NCBI GenBank assembly: GCA_027574665.1
Contig: CM050664.1
Span: 16,952,774 to 17,016,773, forward strand
Direction: 5' to 3'
Source: Rhynochetos jubatus
Lineage: Eukaryota > Chordata > Aves > Eurypygiformes > Rhynochetidae
Length of the DNA: 64,000 nucleotides
The notes under the pieces: model-generated
The model's input: only the letters and a program-made list of their open reading frames with translations
Told to the model about the DNA's origin: nothing
Database searches by the model: none
Made by a program: the position numbers and the translations under genes
Shown here: positions 25,901 to 37,900 of the stretch, in pieces
Numbering within the stretch: the first letter of the stretch is position 1
Layout of the letters: the number at the start of each line of letters is the position of its first letter

Positions 25901-28900
25901 GTGAGTGGTCTCTCCGGAACTGCTCTGTAAGTACCCGGGCTCAGCAGGCACGTGGTGCTTAACCCATCTACACCCAGCTGAAAGGCTGTAGCCTCCTTGC
26001 TGGGCGTTTGGGTGTTTGGAGCCTGTCTGGAGACGGCTGCGTCATCGCTGGCTGCCGCTGTGTTGCCGCGCTGCAATGTGACCCTTTAAATGGCAAAACC
26101 TGGAGATGCCAACTGGCGTTGAGCTGGCGGGGTGTAGATGGCATGAGGGGCTGCGGGTGGGGGTCCTGCCAAAAGGGTCTGCCGCCGTGCGCATGCTGAC
26201 CCTCCGCGGGGTCCCGAGCAGGTGCGCAGCTGTACGCCGCAGCCAGGCGTGCACCGGGAGCCGGCTTCTGTGACCGGTGGGGACGCCAGGAAGGTCCGAT
26301 GCCACAGAGCAACATTTCCTACGTGGTAACCTGCACGGTGTTGAGAAGGGTAAATGTGAAGGGTTAACCTCTGCAAGGCCACAAAATTGAAGGTATTTTG
26401 GACAAATACTTGGGTTTTGCTGAGTGTTGTGGGTTCTTTTTCTCTCCAAGCGTATCTTGGTGTTCGTACGGTAATCCAGCAACAATGAAGATTGTTATGG
26501 TGCCCTCTGATTTCCCTCATAGGCTCTCTTTGTTTCTGCGTGCAGCTGTATAGATTTTATGGAGATCTGAACTGCAGAGCATGAAGAAACTCTCTTGTTT
26601 GTTGTCGCTTCTCTACATAAAATCGTTCTTGATTTTCTTCTACAGCACAAATCCACTTCACATCCCCAGTTCTGGACTGACTTCTGACTTGTTTCTGTGG
26701 CTTCCTGGGTTTCTGCTGAAGTTGTTTGAGCTTTAGGAACAGCTTTGCTTCTGGCTCCAAGGGCCATTTTCAGATGCAGTTGTCATCCTTAAATGAGGCC
26801 AGAAGAGAGTTCCTCTCTGTGAGGACCACGTAGCTGCCGAAACGCTGCTGGGCGGGGGAGCAGGCAGGGGAGAGGTGAGGTCTTCTGCAAATGTGGACTT
26901 CCAGAGGTCTCTAAGTGTTTTGCTTTTGGCTGATTACAGAACCAACCAAGCAATTACTTGTCAAGATGCCCACCTGCAGTCCCGTAGGTGAGGGTGCCTG
27001 GGAACAAACGCTGGCATGAGCAGCCTTTTTGTGAAAGGCTGCCAGTCTAAATCGAAAGCATCCTCAGTTGAAATGAGGCAAATATGAGCAGATGAGTACA
27101 TTTTTGGGGAGAAAATCCTCGAATTTGGGTAACTTTGGATGATGGAAGGGTGTTTGTTCTCTGTTTCGGCATGTGTCTTTGTACGAGGTGCTTGGCAGCT
27201 CGTTGGATGTGTCACGCCGAGCTGCCAAGTGCCACAGCAGCTCCCTTGAGCTGACGGGAGCTCTCGTGACGCGCTGAGCTTCGTCTGGGGACGTGGGCTC
27301 CTGGCCGTGCGCGTGGGACCGAGCTCAAAGGCTCCAAACCGCTCAAACTCATCTGCTGCACAGTTAAATAATCGGAAGCTCCTCATCACCTCCCATTGAG
27401 AGTGGATTTTGTATTTGCGGTGTGCGCAGGAGATGACGAAGGCTCGAGCAGATGGCCTCCATCCACCGCTGTCCCCCAGCCAGCTCCGCGCGGGAGCGGC
27501 ACTGGCCTCCTGCGTGCCTGGTAGGAACCGAGACCTCTTGTTCCTGCTCCCAGGGTGGCTGCTCAGCTACAGCGTGGGACAGGAGCACGTGTTTCCCGAC
27601 CCTTCCCGCTCTGCAGGCGGGAGCTGGGAGTGTTTTGCAGTGCTGCTGTTCGGGAACTGTTATCATCTGGCTTAAAACAAAGAAGCAATACTGCCGAGGT
27701 ACATGCTGACATCAAAAGACGCAGGCCTGGGGTGAATCCACCTTTGGTTTACGGCATCTGTTTTGTTGCCTTCTGTTGTTTATGGAGGTAATTTGTTGTT
27801 TGTCTGTGTAAAGAGTAGGTAATTGAATGCATGACTCAAACTGATGAGCTCATGTGTTGTTAGGAAGGGATTTTTTTGGGGCGGCTTACAGCTCAGAGCT
27901 GACTAGCTAAATTGCTGCTGTTAATGTGCTGTTGTACACACTTTTGAAGGTCGGATGACTTCATCAGTTGTTATTTGAATAGCTTGAATTCACTCTTTTT
28001 TCATCAGCTAGTGTTTGTGTACTCATGCTATATATTTTCTAAATGAATTAGTATCACTTACAGATGATGGAGAAAACCTCTCCTCTGAGCTGAGCTGCAG
28101 CAGAAGGTAATGCGCTGGCGGTGTCTCTACGTACAGATGCTACCACCAACTTTTTAAATTACTTGAATCAGAGGATCTCAATACCTGTGTCTTTGGTACT
28201 CACATTACTTGGGTGCTGGCCACAGCCACTGCCTTCTGCCTAGGAGCAGGTTTTGGTGTTGGACATTCAGTTGTTACACACCCCAGTGCAAAACCCATTT
28301 GCTTTGGGTGTTCAGCAGCTGGCAGCTCCTGGCCTGCTCTCATTTCCATACCCATCTGCCTCCGTTGACTAGAAATGAAACAAGTCTTTCTGTGTTGACT
28401 TTTGCCCACAAGCCAATGATTCTGATATGAGTCTTCAGCCCTGGCTGCCCTTTTACTCATTAAAAAAAAAAACCCAGAACCTGAGAAAAACCAAAATAAG
28501 ACATTTTGAACTACTCTCATAATGCATCCTAGCTTCGTATTCTGCTTCTTGGAGCAGGTTGGCTGCTGGACTCGGTGGCTGCAGGTTGATGGTTGGTTGA
28601 ACGTCTCGCTATAAACCGCTCTTAAACAAGAAGGTGCAGGGTGTGGGATGCAACGAGAGGGAATGTGTTGATGGGGGTTCTGGGGTGGGGGAGGAGGGGT
28701 AATAACTGCTGTTGTCTTGTGGAATACCATTGTTCTGCAGGAAAATATGTCCCAGGAGGCCAATGTCCACTCTAAATTGAGCAGAGTCTGTGGAGAAGCT
28801 GATGAGTTTGTACGGTGCTGCCTGTGTCGCAGGAATGTGCTGTGAAACTTCTGGAGTAGCTCTGTGCCTTGTGGCCTGACCTGGCTCCTGGTACACCCCA

Positions 28901-31900
28901 AAGCTGGGCACCGGAGAGGGATGCTGCCAGGAATGCTGCTGCGGATAATACCTTGTGAGTGGGGGGGTCACTTCACTGTCCAAATTCCTGCTGTCAGCCC
29001 CACGAGCAACTGCAGTTTGGTTTGAGGTTGGGGGTGTTCTGGGGTTTTGCCTTGGTGTTGGGGTGGGATTTTTGCATGCTGAGGCCTGAAAGCTGGAATG
29101 ATGCTCTTATTCTGGAGTTGAGGGGTTGTCGTGTCCCACTTGGGACCTGGAGCTGCCACACCCATCTTTTGGCCTTAATTTTGTGACTTCCCAGCACTTC
29201 TCTTCCCTCATTTGTTCTCTTGGGCTTGTTGGTGAGGATGGAGTTGGGGACATCCCCACCCTGTCGCTTTTGGGGACACTGTGGCACACCAGCCCCTGGG
29301 CTCCCAGCTGTTGGCGTGGGGCAGTGCTGCTGCCCTGTAGGAAGCAATTAGCTACCTTGTCCCCAGCCAGTGGTTTCGCAGGGGCAGTCTGCCGTCTGGT
29401 GCCATTGCCGGCCGCTCTTCCCATGTGTGGCACACCACAGGCGCTCCAGCTTTCCGAACGCATGCACAGGGGCAGGACCTTCCATTTTGAAACCAAGCTG
29501 CGAGAGTCATGGCCGAGAAAAGTCTAGTTACTGTTTATGACACCCAGGGACCTGGTAAAATAAATAGTCGTCTTAAGACGCTCCTCAGTTACTGCGGACA
29601 TTTGGGATAAATCAGTTTCTGCGTTAATGGCTTTAGGCTGAGCTTGGGGGAGCATGGAAAGGCTTGTTACCAAGTCTTGTACAGGCAGAGGCGCAGTCGC
29701 TGCACTGGTTTTTCTGCAGATTAATTGGTTGGGTTTTCCCTCTTCTAATCCAGCCGGAAGGTTTGCATGAGCCCTTTGGAGGTACAAGGGGGGGACCTTT
29801 CAGCAGCTCATGTCTGGCACACACAAGTAAGACAGCTGCTAGCTTATGTGATAAAAACCCTGCCTGTGTATCCCCAGAGGTGCACTGAGGGGCCGTGGCA
29901 GGCTGGGGGGCCCAAGAGATACCTAGCCAGGCTCTGCCAGCACTGCAAGAGGGCCTCAGAGGAGGGGACACCCTGCCTGGACCCCTCTCGGGGCTGTCCC
30001 AGGGAGCCTGCCTGTGAGCAGCTGTCGGCCAGTAAGGGACTGCCAGGGATGGGCCAGGGCTCTACTGTAGTTTACGTCTTCCCAAAAATTGCCTGTTGGT
30101 TACGATGTTCTTGCTGGCACCCGCAGCATTGTATGAACTGGTGATAAAGGTTTTAAACTAAATTTACCTGCTTAGTCACAGGTCTTGGAGTCCTTCCTGT
30201 TAAGGAGCTTTACTGGAGATTCATTCTTTGCTTTCTCCTTTTGCAAACGGGAAGGAAAAAATTATTTACATCCCATTGACCCACTCTAAAGTATTTCTTG
30301 GTGTTTATCTACTTTTAAATGGATGTTTTCACTGCTGCAAGACCGGCTGCACACTGGCTGATTACAGCTTCTGATCCTTCATTGTGTATTCAGTAAAGAT
30401 TTCCACAACACTTGGGTTACAAATGCATTGCAATTTGTCTGTGAAGTCCACTGTACCGATCCGGAGGTATTCTCAGCGCCGCTCCCGAGAAACAGGGTTT
30501 GCTCAATACCCTTGACGCTCTTTGCCTGTCTTATAACCACAGTGTGTCTTTAGGTTTTTCACGAATAGGTTTGCCAGCTGCTCGCAGAGACCTACATCAC
30601 TTTCTCCCGAGGATCGTCTTGAATGCCGTGCGGCACGACCAGCCCTTCCTAGCTGGTCATCGAGCTCACTGAAATCTCAGCAAGTTCAATATCTAACGTG
30701 TTCTCTGGGTCTTATTCCAGCCCTGTGCTCTCCCCTCCTCCCAGCGGTCGCTGGTCAGTCTGGCATTAGGCTCTTTAAGAAGTCCTAGACCTCTGGACTC
30801 AGAAGAGCTGGTGACCTGTAGGAACACAGAAACATCTGGGGGTGCTTTGGGGGAGAATCCAGCGTTTTGAGTTAGACATTGGTGGTGTGGTGGCTTTGGC
30901 TGTGCTAACACCAGTCACAACTGAACGTCCATCGCCACGCTTGCTGGGCGAGGCACTGCAGTGGCACGATGAGTGTTCCTGGTGGCTTGTGAGCCAGTGT
31001 TAAAGTTTCCCAGTAGAACAGAGTGTTTCTCTAGAGGTGCCAGCAGATCGGCCACGTCTCGCTCATCGGTACTCCTCTGAGCACTCAAATGCCGTCATTG
31101 TTAGAGTTGCAGAACGGAGCCACTCTGGCTTAATTATGCCTGTAGATGAAATAACAATCTGCCAAAAAGCAGCATTACTCAGATAAGTAATAAGTCTACT
31201 CAATTTATCTTCTTTTCTTATTTATATAATGCACTGAGTGAAGGATTGGCCTTGGTTTATCATCACTGTCCACCTCAAGTTTTGCCTATTGACCTTATAT
31301 ATCACTTTGCGGATGGGTTGGTTGACTTCTTTTGAATTATAAATAAACTGAACCCAGTTTAATTTAATTAAAAAAAAAAAAAAGGCAGCTGAGGTGGCAT
31401 TAACATCCCAAGTCTGTAAGGTGGGGGGGCTGATAGTATTTTTAATGAAGTTCAGATAATGTGTGTTGGTTTCTCATGTGGGTGGACTAACAAAGTGAGG
31501 TGGTGGTTTCCCAGCTCTGGCAAGCAGAAAACAATCCATTTAAGAGATGAGGTGGCAAAATCATCTTTGGCCACTGATTGATGCAAACTGTAAATGACTT
31601 CAAGTGGTAAGTAGAACGTCTCTCGGAAGGAAAGCAAACCTGCCATAAAACTACATCAGTGTTTCACCAGAGTCCATTGATTTTATTTTTTCTGCTTTGG
31701 GAAGAGATTTTTGAGTGTCACCTGGAATGTCTTGTGCCCCTGATTTGTGAATAAATTACGTTCTTCTTAAAGACCCTGCAGATGCAAACTGGAGATGTTG
31801 CTGCCAGCCTGCTGCAGCCCAGCCTTTGAGGAAGGTCACAGGAAAACCTGCTGGTGGCTTGGTTTAATGTGGGGCGAGTCCCTTCATCCCTCTGTCACAG

Positions 31901-34900
31901 GGCAAGTCCCGGCTGTACCTTTTTTGGAGAAGCTGTTAGCTGGGGCTTGGGTCGTTAGAGCATCTCCGGAGGAGGACACTTGATTGGGACCAATAACCTA
32001 AAATGCAGCGTTGGCTCTAGCATCTCACGGAGAGCTGGAATCGCTCTTGCTGCAGCACTGAGTGAGGATCGCCTTGGAAAGCTAAAGGAGGGAAAAGGCA
32101 CGTGCTGCTCTTACTGCTGTAAGGTTTCACTCAAATCTGCCTTGTGAAGGGGAAGCGATCCTTCTGGTCCCCTGCCCAGGCGTTAGGCAGAGTCATCTTG
32201 AGAGTCTGCAACGGCAAGAACGGCTCCTTTTCTCTGAAACAAAAACCTGCACAAAGCTGAGAAGCTGCTGTGCTTACAGCAGTAAATATCTCGTTCACCT
32301 GCACTATTTAAAGTAATCTTTCTGAGATATTAATCTGTCTAAAGGGACAGCCCAAGAGTAGCGTGAAATACATGTCTCCCTTGTTCTTCTACCTGTTCCC
32401 GTGCAACTTCCAGTCAGCCTGTCTGCTTGCCTGGTGCCTCCTCCGTCACGTTTTCGGCGTGCTGCTGCTCACGCAGATGCTGTTCAGGGCTTGCCACGGT
32501 GGAGGGATGCCTTTCTCCAAGCAGCAAACTCCCAAGAGGAGGCAGGACTGGTGGCCTGACACAAGTAGTTATCAAGTGCTGGAAGACATTTGTCATTTCT
32601 CTCGGAGGGGTCTTACCTCTCCTGTTCACGTCAGGTGTAATCCTCTGGGTGAAAGGTTTAACAAGGCTGCGGTTGGCTGTGCGGTTTTGCAGGTCATACT
32701 GATGCAAAGTGGCCTATGCTCTGCATGAGTAATTTGGAAGAGGTCAGAGTTTCCTATAACACATCCCGTGTATTCCCATGGGAAAATGGCTTGCTTTCTT
32801 AAGTTTTCCATACACCAGCTGGCAAAAGAAATAAAGGTTTGGAATTCCCTGGAGCCTTGCCCAGGACGGTGAAACCCTGCTGTGCGGCGGGGAATCAGGT
32901 GTCTGCCATCAGGCTTGGTGACAGTGGATCACTTTGCAGAGAGCCCTGTGCCAGGTCAGCTCACTGCTTGAGAAGTGGGGTTGAGATGGCGTCAGCCTAA
33001 GTAGGAGCCTGAGCAGGGCTGGAAAAATAGCAGGGGAGTCAGCCTGAATGCGAAATTAGAGAGAACAGCCCAGACTTGTTTTCCAAGCCTCATTCATTTT
33101 GTTGCATCATGCTAGATATTGGTCAAGAGGGAGATCAGTTGATATAAAATAAGCTTCAAACAAGTCTGTTTTCTTTTCCCGCAGTGCCGCGTGCCCCGAG
33201 GGCCAGGCAGGGCTGCGGGGGCAGCTGCTGGTGGCGAGTCGGCTGGTTTGCCGGTGCTGCGTGTGCCGCAGGAGCATCGCGTGGGGTTCGCAGCAGCGCA
33301 TCCCTTCCGGGGGATCAAAGCGTGTTCTGGCAGAGGATAAATGTCAGTCTCGAAATGAGCTGTACTTGGCTGCGAGCAGAGGTGATGCTCAGGTGGGGGG
33401 AAACCCTGTCAACTACAGAAATTAAATTTTAAAAACTTCCCTTAACTTACTGGTGCCTGAGCTGCCTGCAGTGGAAAGGCAGAGGAGCAGCGCTGGTGCG
33501 GCACGGCCACGGCATGCTCTGCCCGTGGCAGTCTGTGCAGTGGTGGTATTCCGTGGCTACTGTGGCCCGTGGGGCTGTGGTCTGCTGTCCCCAGGTCACT
33601 GGGACAAGTGGAAAGCCAAGGCTGGAGCTTGAGCTGTAGGCTGAGCCTAGGAAAGCAAGCTGGGCTGCTCAGCTCCCTTGTCAGCTGTAAATGGGGAGAG
33701 TATGTACTGGGCTACAGCTCGGGAAAGCGCTGTGTGTCACTGGGGCTAGAACAGTAAGGTACCGGTGTTAGCCCCTGTAGCAAGTCCCACGATTTGAAGG
33801 AGGGCATCTAGGATTGACGCGAGGTTTCTAGCACCAGCAAGCCGTGGACAGCCTGCACGGCTACGGGAGACCTGCGTCCTGCTCGGGGTGCTGCGCAGCT
33901 AAAAATAATGGACACGGAGAAAAGATGTTGTGTGCAAGCTTTAAAGGGAGTCCGTTTGACCTAACTGATACACTGTGTGTGTGGAGGAGGGAAGCTGAAA
34001 TTTTCTCCAAAATGTTACAGTTGTGTGGGTTTTGCACTTACCACTGAGCTTGTAGGTAGAGTTTTTGCTCTAAAACCTTTTGTAAATTTAGCCCCTAGTC
34101 CTAATTTGGGTGTATGCCACTTAAAACGTCCATCGTGTTCCTCCAGCCCGTGTTACCAGGTATTGCTGAACCACTGACTGAAGCCTGGAATAAAAGGTGT
34201 GTACAGCCTTGCGTCAACTCGGGTGCACACGAGTTCCTCAGGGCAGTTCCGTGGCAGTACCACAGGGGTGTAATCCCCCAAAAGGCCTTTACCCTTCACC
34301 TCCAGCACTCTGATGCCAAGGAGAGAAGTTCTGCACAGACACGGGCTGCCCCGAGGCCGGCGGCGAAACCAGCTGATGGACAGCTGCCTGGAAACATGGA
34401 GAGATCGATTGGGCGCTTCCCTTTCCCTGTGCTTTTGCATTCGGCATTTGGTGTCAGGTGTAGCGGGCAGCAGGTACCTGGAGAGGCTGCCAGAACCGCT
34501 CCGTCGTGGTGAACTCTGTTAATTCCCTGCACGAGCTCGGGGCTGCCATCCCTGCCTGTCCCGTGGGAAGGGATATCTGCAACCAAGCACCTCGTGCTTC
34601 CTCCCTCTGTCTCATGCCTTCTCTTCTGAGCATAAACCTCACTGGGAAGGACATGAAAGACTTCTACTTTGCCTATTTATTTTTCCTGAGCATCTTTAGG
34701 GCGAGGAGCAGTTGGCAGCAGGAGCTCAGGAAGTTTTCCCATGGTGTTTTCTGCTGGTTGCCTGCTTTGGTCATGGCCATACTGTTCTGCCCAAGGACTG
34801 GCGTTGCTCTGGTTTGAAGCATGTGGTGTAGGTTCAGGCGGGCATGGTGGGAATGGGTATTTAAAGCATTGCTGTGGTGACTGCGTCATGTTTAATTGCG

Positions 34901-37900
34901 ACAGGGAACACATGTTCCCTGTGCTGGGAGTGTAGGCTGGGCAGCTCCTGAACATGAAGCCTAACAAGGGCGTTTCTGGGCGTTTCCATTAATGACTTTT
35001 CTTCTCTTTCCAGTCCAGCTGAACCTCTCTTACTTTTAAGAGCTGATAGTCCAGCGATTTGGTTCACCCAATGGCAGTCCTTTTGGAAGCACCTGGCCTC
35101 TGTGCCCCAAAAATGGGGCTGCTCCATCCATGCGCCTGGGCTGCTGGCACGCGGGATGCTGAGGGCTTACTGCTTGCAGGGAGCTCTTGTACCTGAGGAG
35201 AAATGGGGCAGTTCTTCATGGAGCAGAGTCTCTGGGGATTGTGCATCTGAAACAGGGCAGTGGGCGTAATTAGCCCCTTCCCTAAGGGCACCCTGTGCCA
35301 GGGGAGGATCCTGGTTCAGGGGAGATGTCTGGATGATCCCTCCTGGTTGTGGAGCAGGCTTGCTCCCACTACTGTTTGCGATCCCTGGGGACAAGGGAGA
35401 TTTATATCTGCCTGAAAATAAATACAGATCATTCACTTGTCTCTGGAGGAAGATAAAATGTAAACTGTCTATTTTCTGTGATAAAGCACTGGAAATAGTT
35501 GGAATTTAAGATAATTATCTTTATTGCTTTTTATAGCACCCCATGAAAGCTGAAATCTAATTTGTTTATCACTAACAGGGAGCTCCTGCTGATGACTCAG
35601 AAAAATCCATTTGCTTTATTGACAAACTTGCTGTTTGGTTATCGGGGCAGTATTCTCCTTGCAGGAAAAGGGAAATGCAGGTCGTAACACAATGGTGGGT
35701 TTTAATATGGATTCCAAGTTTGATATCAATTAGCAAGAGGAAAAGTTGATCTAATCAGAGTGCATCTGCTTTATTAAAGACAACTGTAAGTTCGTTTATG
35801 CTTTAGTGGCTGTGCAGTAATGGTTCACGACCCTTTGTTAAGCAACTTCAGTACACTTGAAGCTTATTAACTGGAGCTCGTGAAGAAGCTGCTTTTCCTG
35901 GGCACCTGGTGCCCCTTGGCTGTTCCCGAGCCCAGGCTTTGGGGAAGGAGGTGGGAGGTGCAGTCTTGCCTCTTCCCTCCTGTGCCTGGGGCCATGGGGA
36001 GCGGCGTGTTTGGCTCGGTTTGGACCTGTTGCTTGCAAGTGGAGTTACCCCTTTTCTAAACTTCTCATCTGGATGTGAGACAGGCTCCCAGTTCTTAACA
36101 CGCTCCTTGTGTTTCTGAAGGGGTTGGGCACCCCTTGTGTGAGTGTGTTGCTTGTCAGCGTAGCCCAGTGTGGCTTTGAGGGTGGTCTTGCTCTGGTACC
36201 ATGGCTGTGTGAAAAGCAGTTGTCTGTGCTGCCCTCCCAGCTGTTGGTAAAGGGGGAATGCTTCCTGCCTTATCCGGCCCTGCGTGATGTGCTCCCGAGA
36301 GCGGCGCAGGAGAAGAAACAGCATTCTCCGGACAGGCTTTCAGCATCGCCTGCCTCCCACAATGTCCTTTGCTTCAGGCACTGGTGTTTGAGATGGTGGG
36401 TCTGCAGCCGCCTGACTTAGCAGAGACACTTCTAAGTTGTTCATCTTTGGCTCACAGGATAATGCTGCAGATCACTGAATCTCCATCAGCTTGAGTCATA
36501 ACAGGTTTTATCCAGTGATGGACAAGTAAGAAGCAATCTGTATTTTTAGGGAGGAGGGATAGAGCACCACAGGAGTGGTCTTTGCCTTGAAGCAGAGGTC
36601 TGTTTGTCAAGTCTCTGTAGCTCTTCAAACACACAGTACAGCAAGAGGGAGAAAACGTCACCTTCTGTAAACATGAAATGATGGATCCGGGTGGGCAGAG
36701 CAGATTTCTTGTCCTAGACCTGCTTTCTGAAGACCTGCTCGGTGTTTGCTCAGCTTCTTATTGGTTTCCTTTCAGGAATTGACTACAAGACCACTACTAT
36801 CTTGTTGGACGGCAGAAGGGTCAAGCTGGAACTCTGGTGAGTGTTTCCTAGCTGCTTTGGCTGTGAGTGCCTGACTGGTGACGGGGGCCGTAGTGCTGCT
36901 GGTGGGATGGTGAACTGCACTGTGGAGAGTGCAGAGCATCCCCAGGCCTGCGGTGAGGCTCGCTAGCTGTTCTTACTAGCAAGTTACTCTAGCCAGACCT
37001 CTTTTTGTTGATCGAGTAGCACAAACAGCATGCTGTTCTTTGCTGGAATAGTCCGACTTCAGCCTTTCTCCATCATACCTGACCGTGTTCCCATACAGTT
37101 CTCAATCGCTGAGGGAGCAATACTATTTCAGAAGCAATACTGGATTTTCCTGAAATCCTAGGATGAGAAATAAAGATGGAGAGAATAGGAAAGGAGGACA
37201 AAAAAAGTGGCTGAAGCCCTTAATCCCTACAGAAGCCTGGATATTTCTGAGTGTCTTGAGTAGAAAATTCAAATGAGCAGCAGATAGACCTCATGGTTGG
37301 TGTCTGTGTATGCTAGATCCCTGGAGAGCAGGACTCAGGGGGTGACCTGGCAGTGGGAGAACACTGCATCTGAGGGGTGACCGCTGCCGTATCTATCAGC
37401 ACCAGAGAGACCTGGAGTCCTGCTGGCCCAGTTTTGCCTGAGGTTTAACCTGCTGAGCAGCTGCTACAGCAATCTTGTGGATGAAAGGGGAAGGATAGGT
37501 AGCCTGCCCCTATTCTGGGTTTCACCCGGATCGTGCAGTTAAACAGCCCCTTGACCAACACTTGTGTCAGGTAACAGGAACATTAGTAATCTGTGTGAAT
37601 TGCTAAACCAGAACGAATGCCACGTTCTCAGCCTCAGTGACTGACTAGCAGCGTACAGTTTTGTGTTTTAATTATACCCCTGCTCTCTGAACCTGTATGT
37701 CCTCTTTTTTTCTTACAAAAGAACAGAAACAGCTGATTTATCTCTCCTGCCTTGTATGTTTATATCCACTGCTTATATTCTTTTGTCTCTCTTGTCAGAT
37801 ACCTGTTTTAACATTTCAGCCCCAGGTGTGTAGATACTGCTTCCCTCTTGAAACCCTCTCCTTTTTATGCTGTAATTCTTCAGCTGGAGAACCAGCACAG

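Larger units (their letters stand above)
17093..36775 (+). other. RAB40C intron 1 (19.7 kb)
   Basis: A first intron with GT-AG ends. It holds two CR1 fragments in opposite orientation, low-complexity A/C-rich runs, an AT-rich block ending in a poly(A) run (31087-31383) and another AT-rich block (35400-35830). I recognise no nested coding gene. Moderately CpG-rich patches occur near 20900-21090, 26000-26350 and 27200-27620. The longest unexplained open frame is on the minus strand at 28200-28901. Confidence 0.8.
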
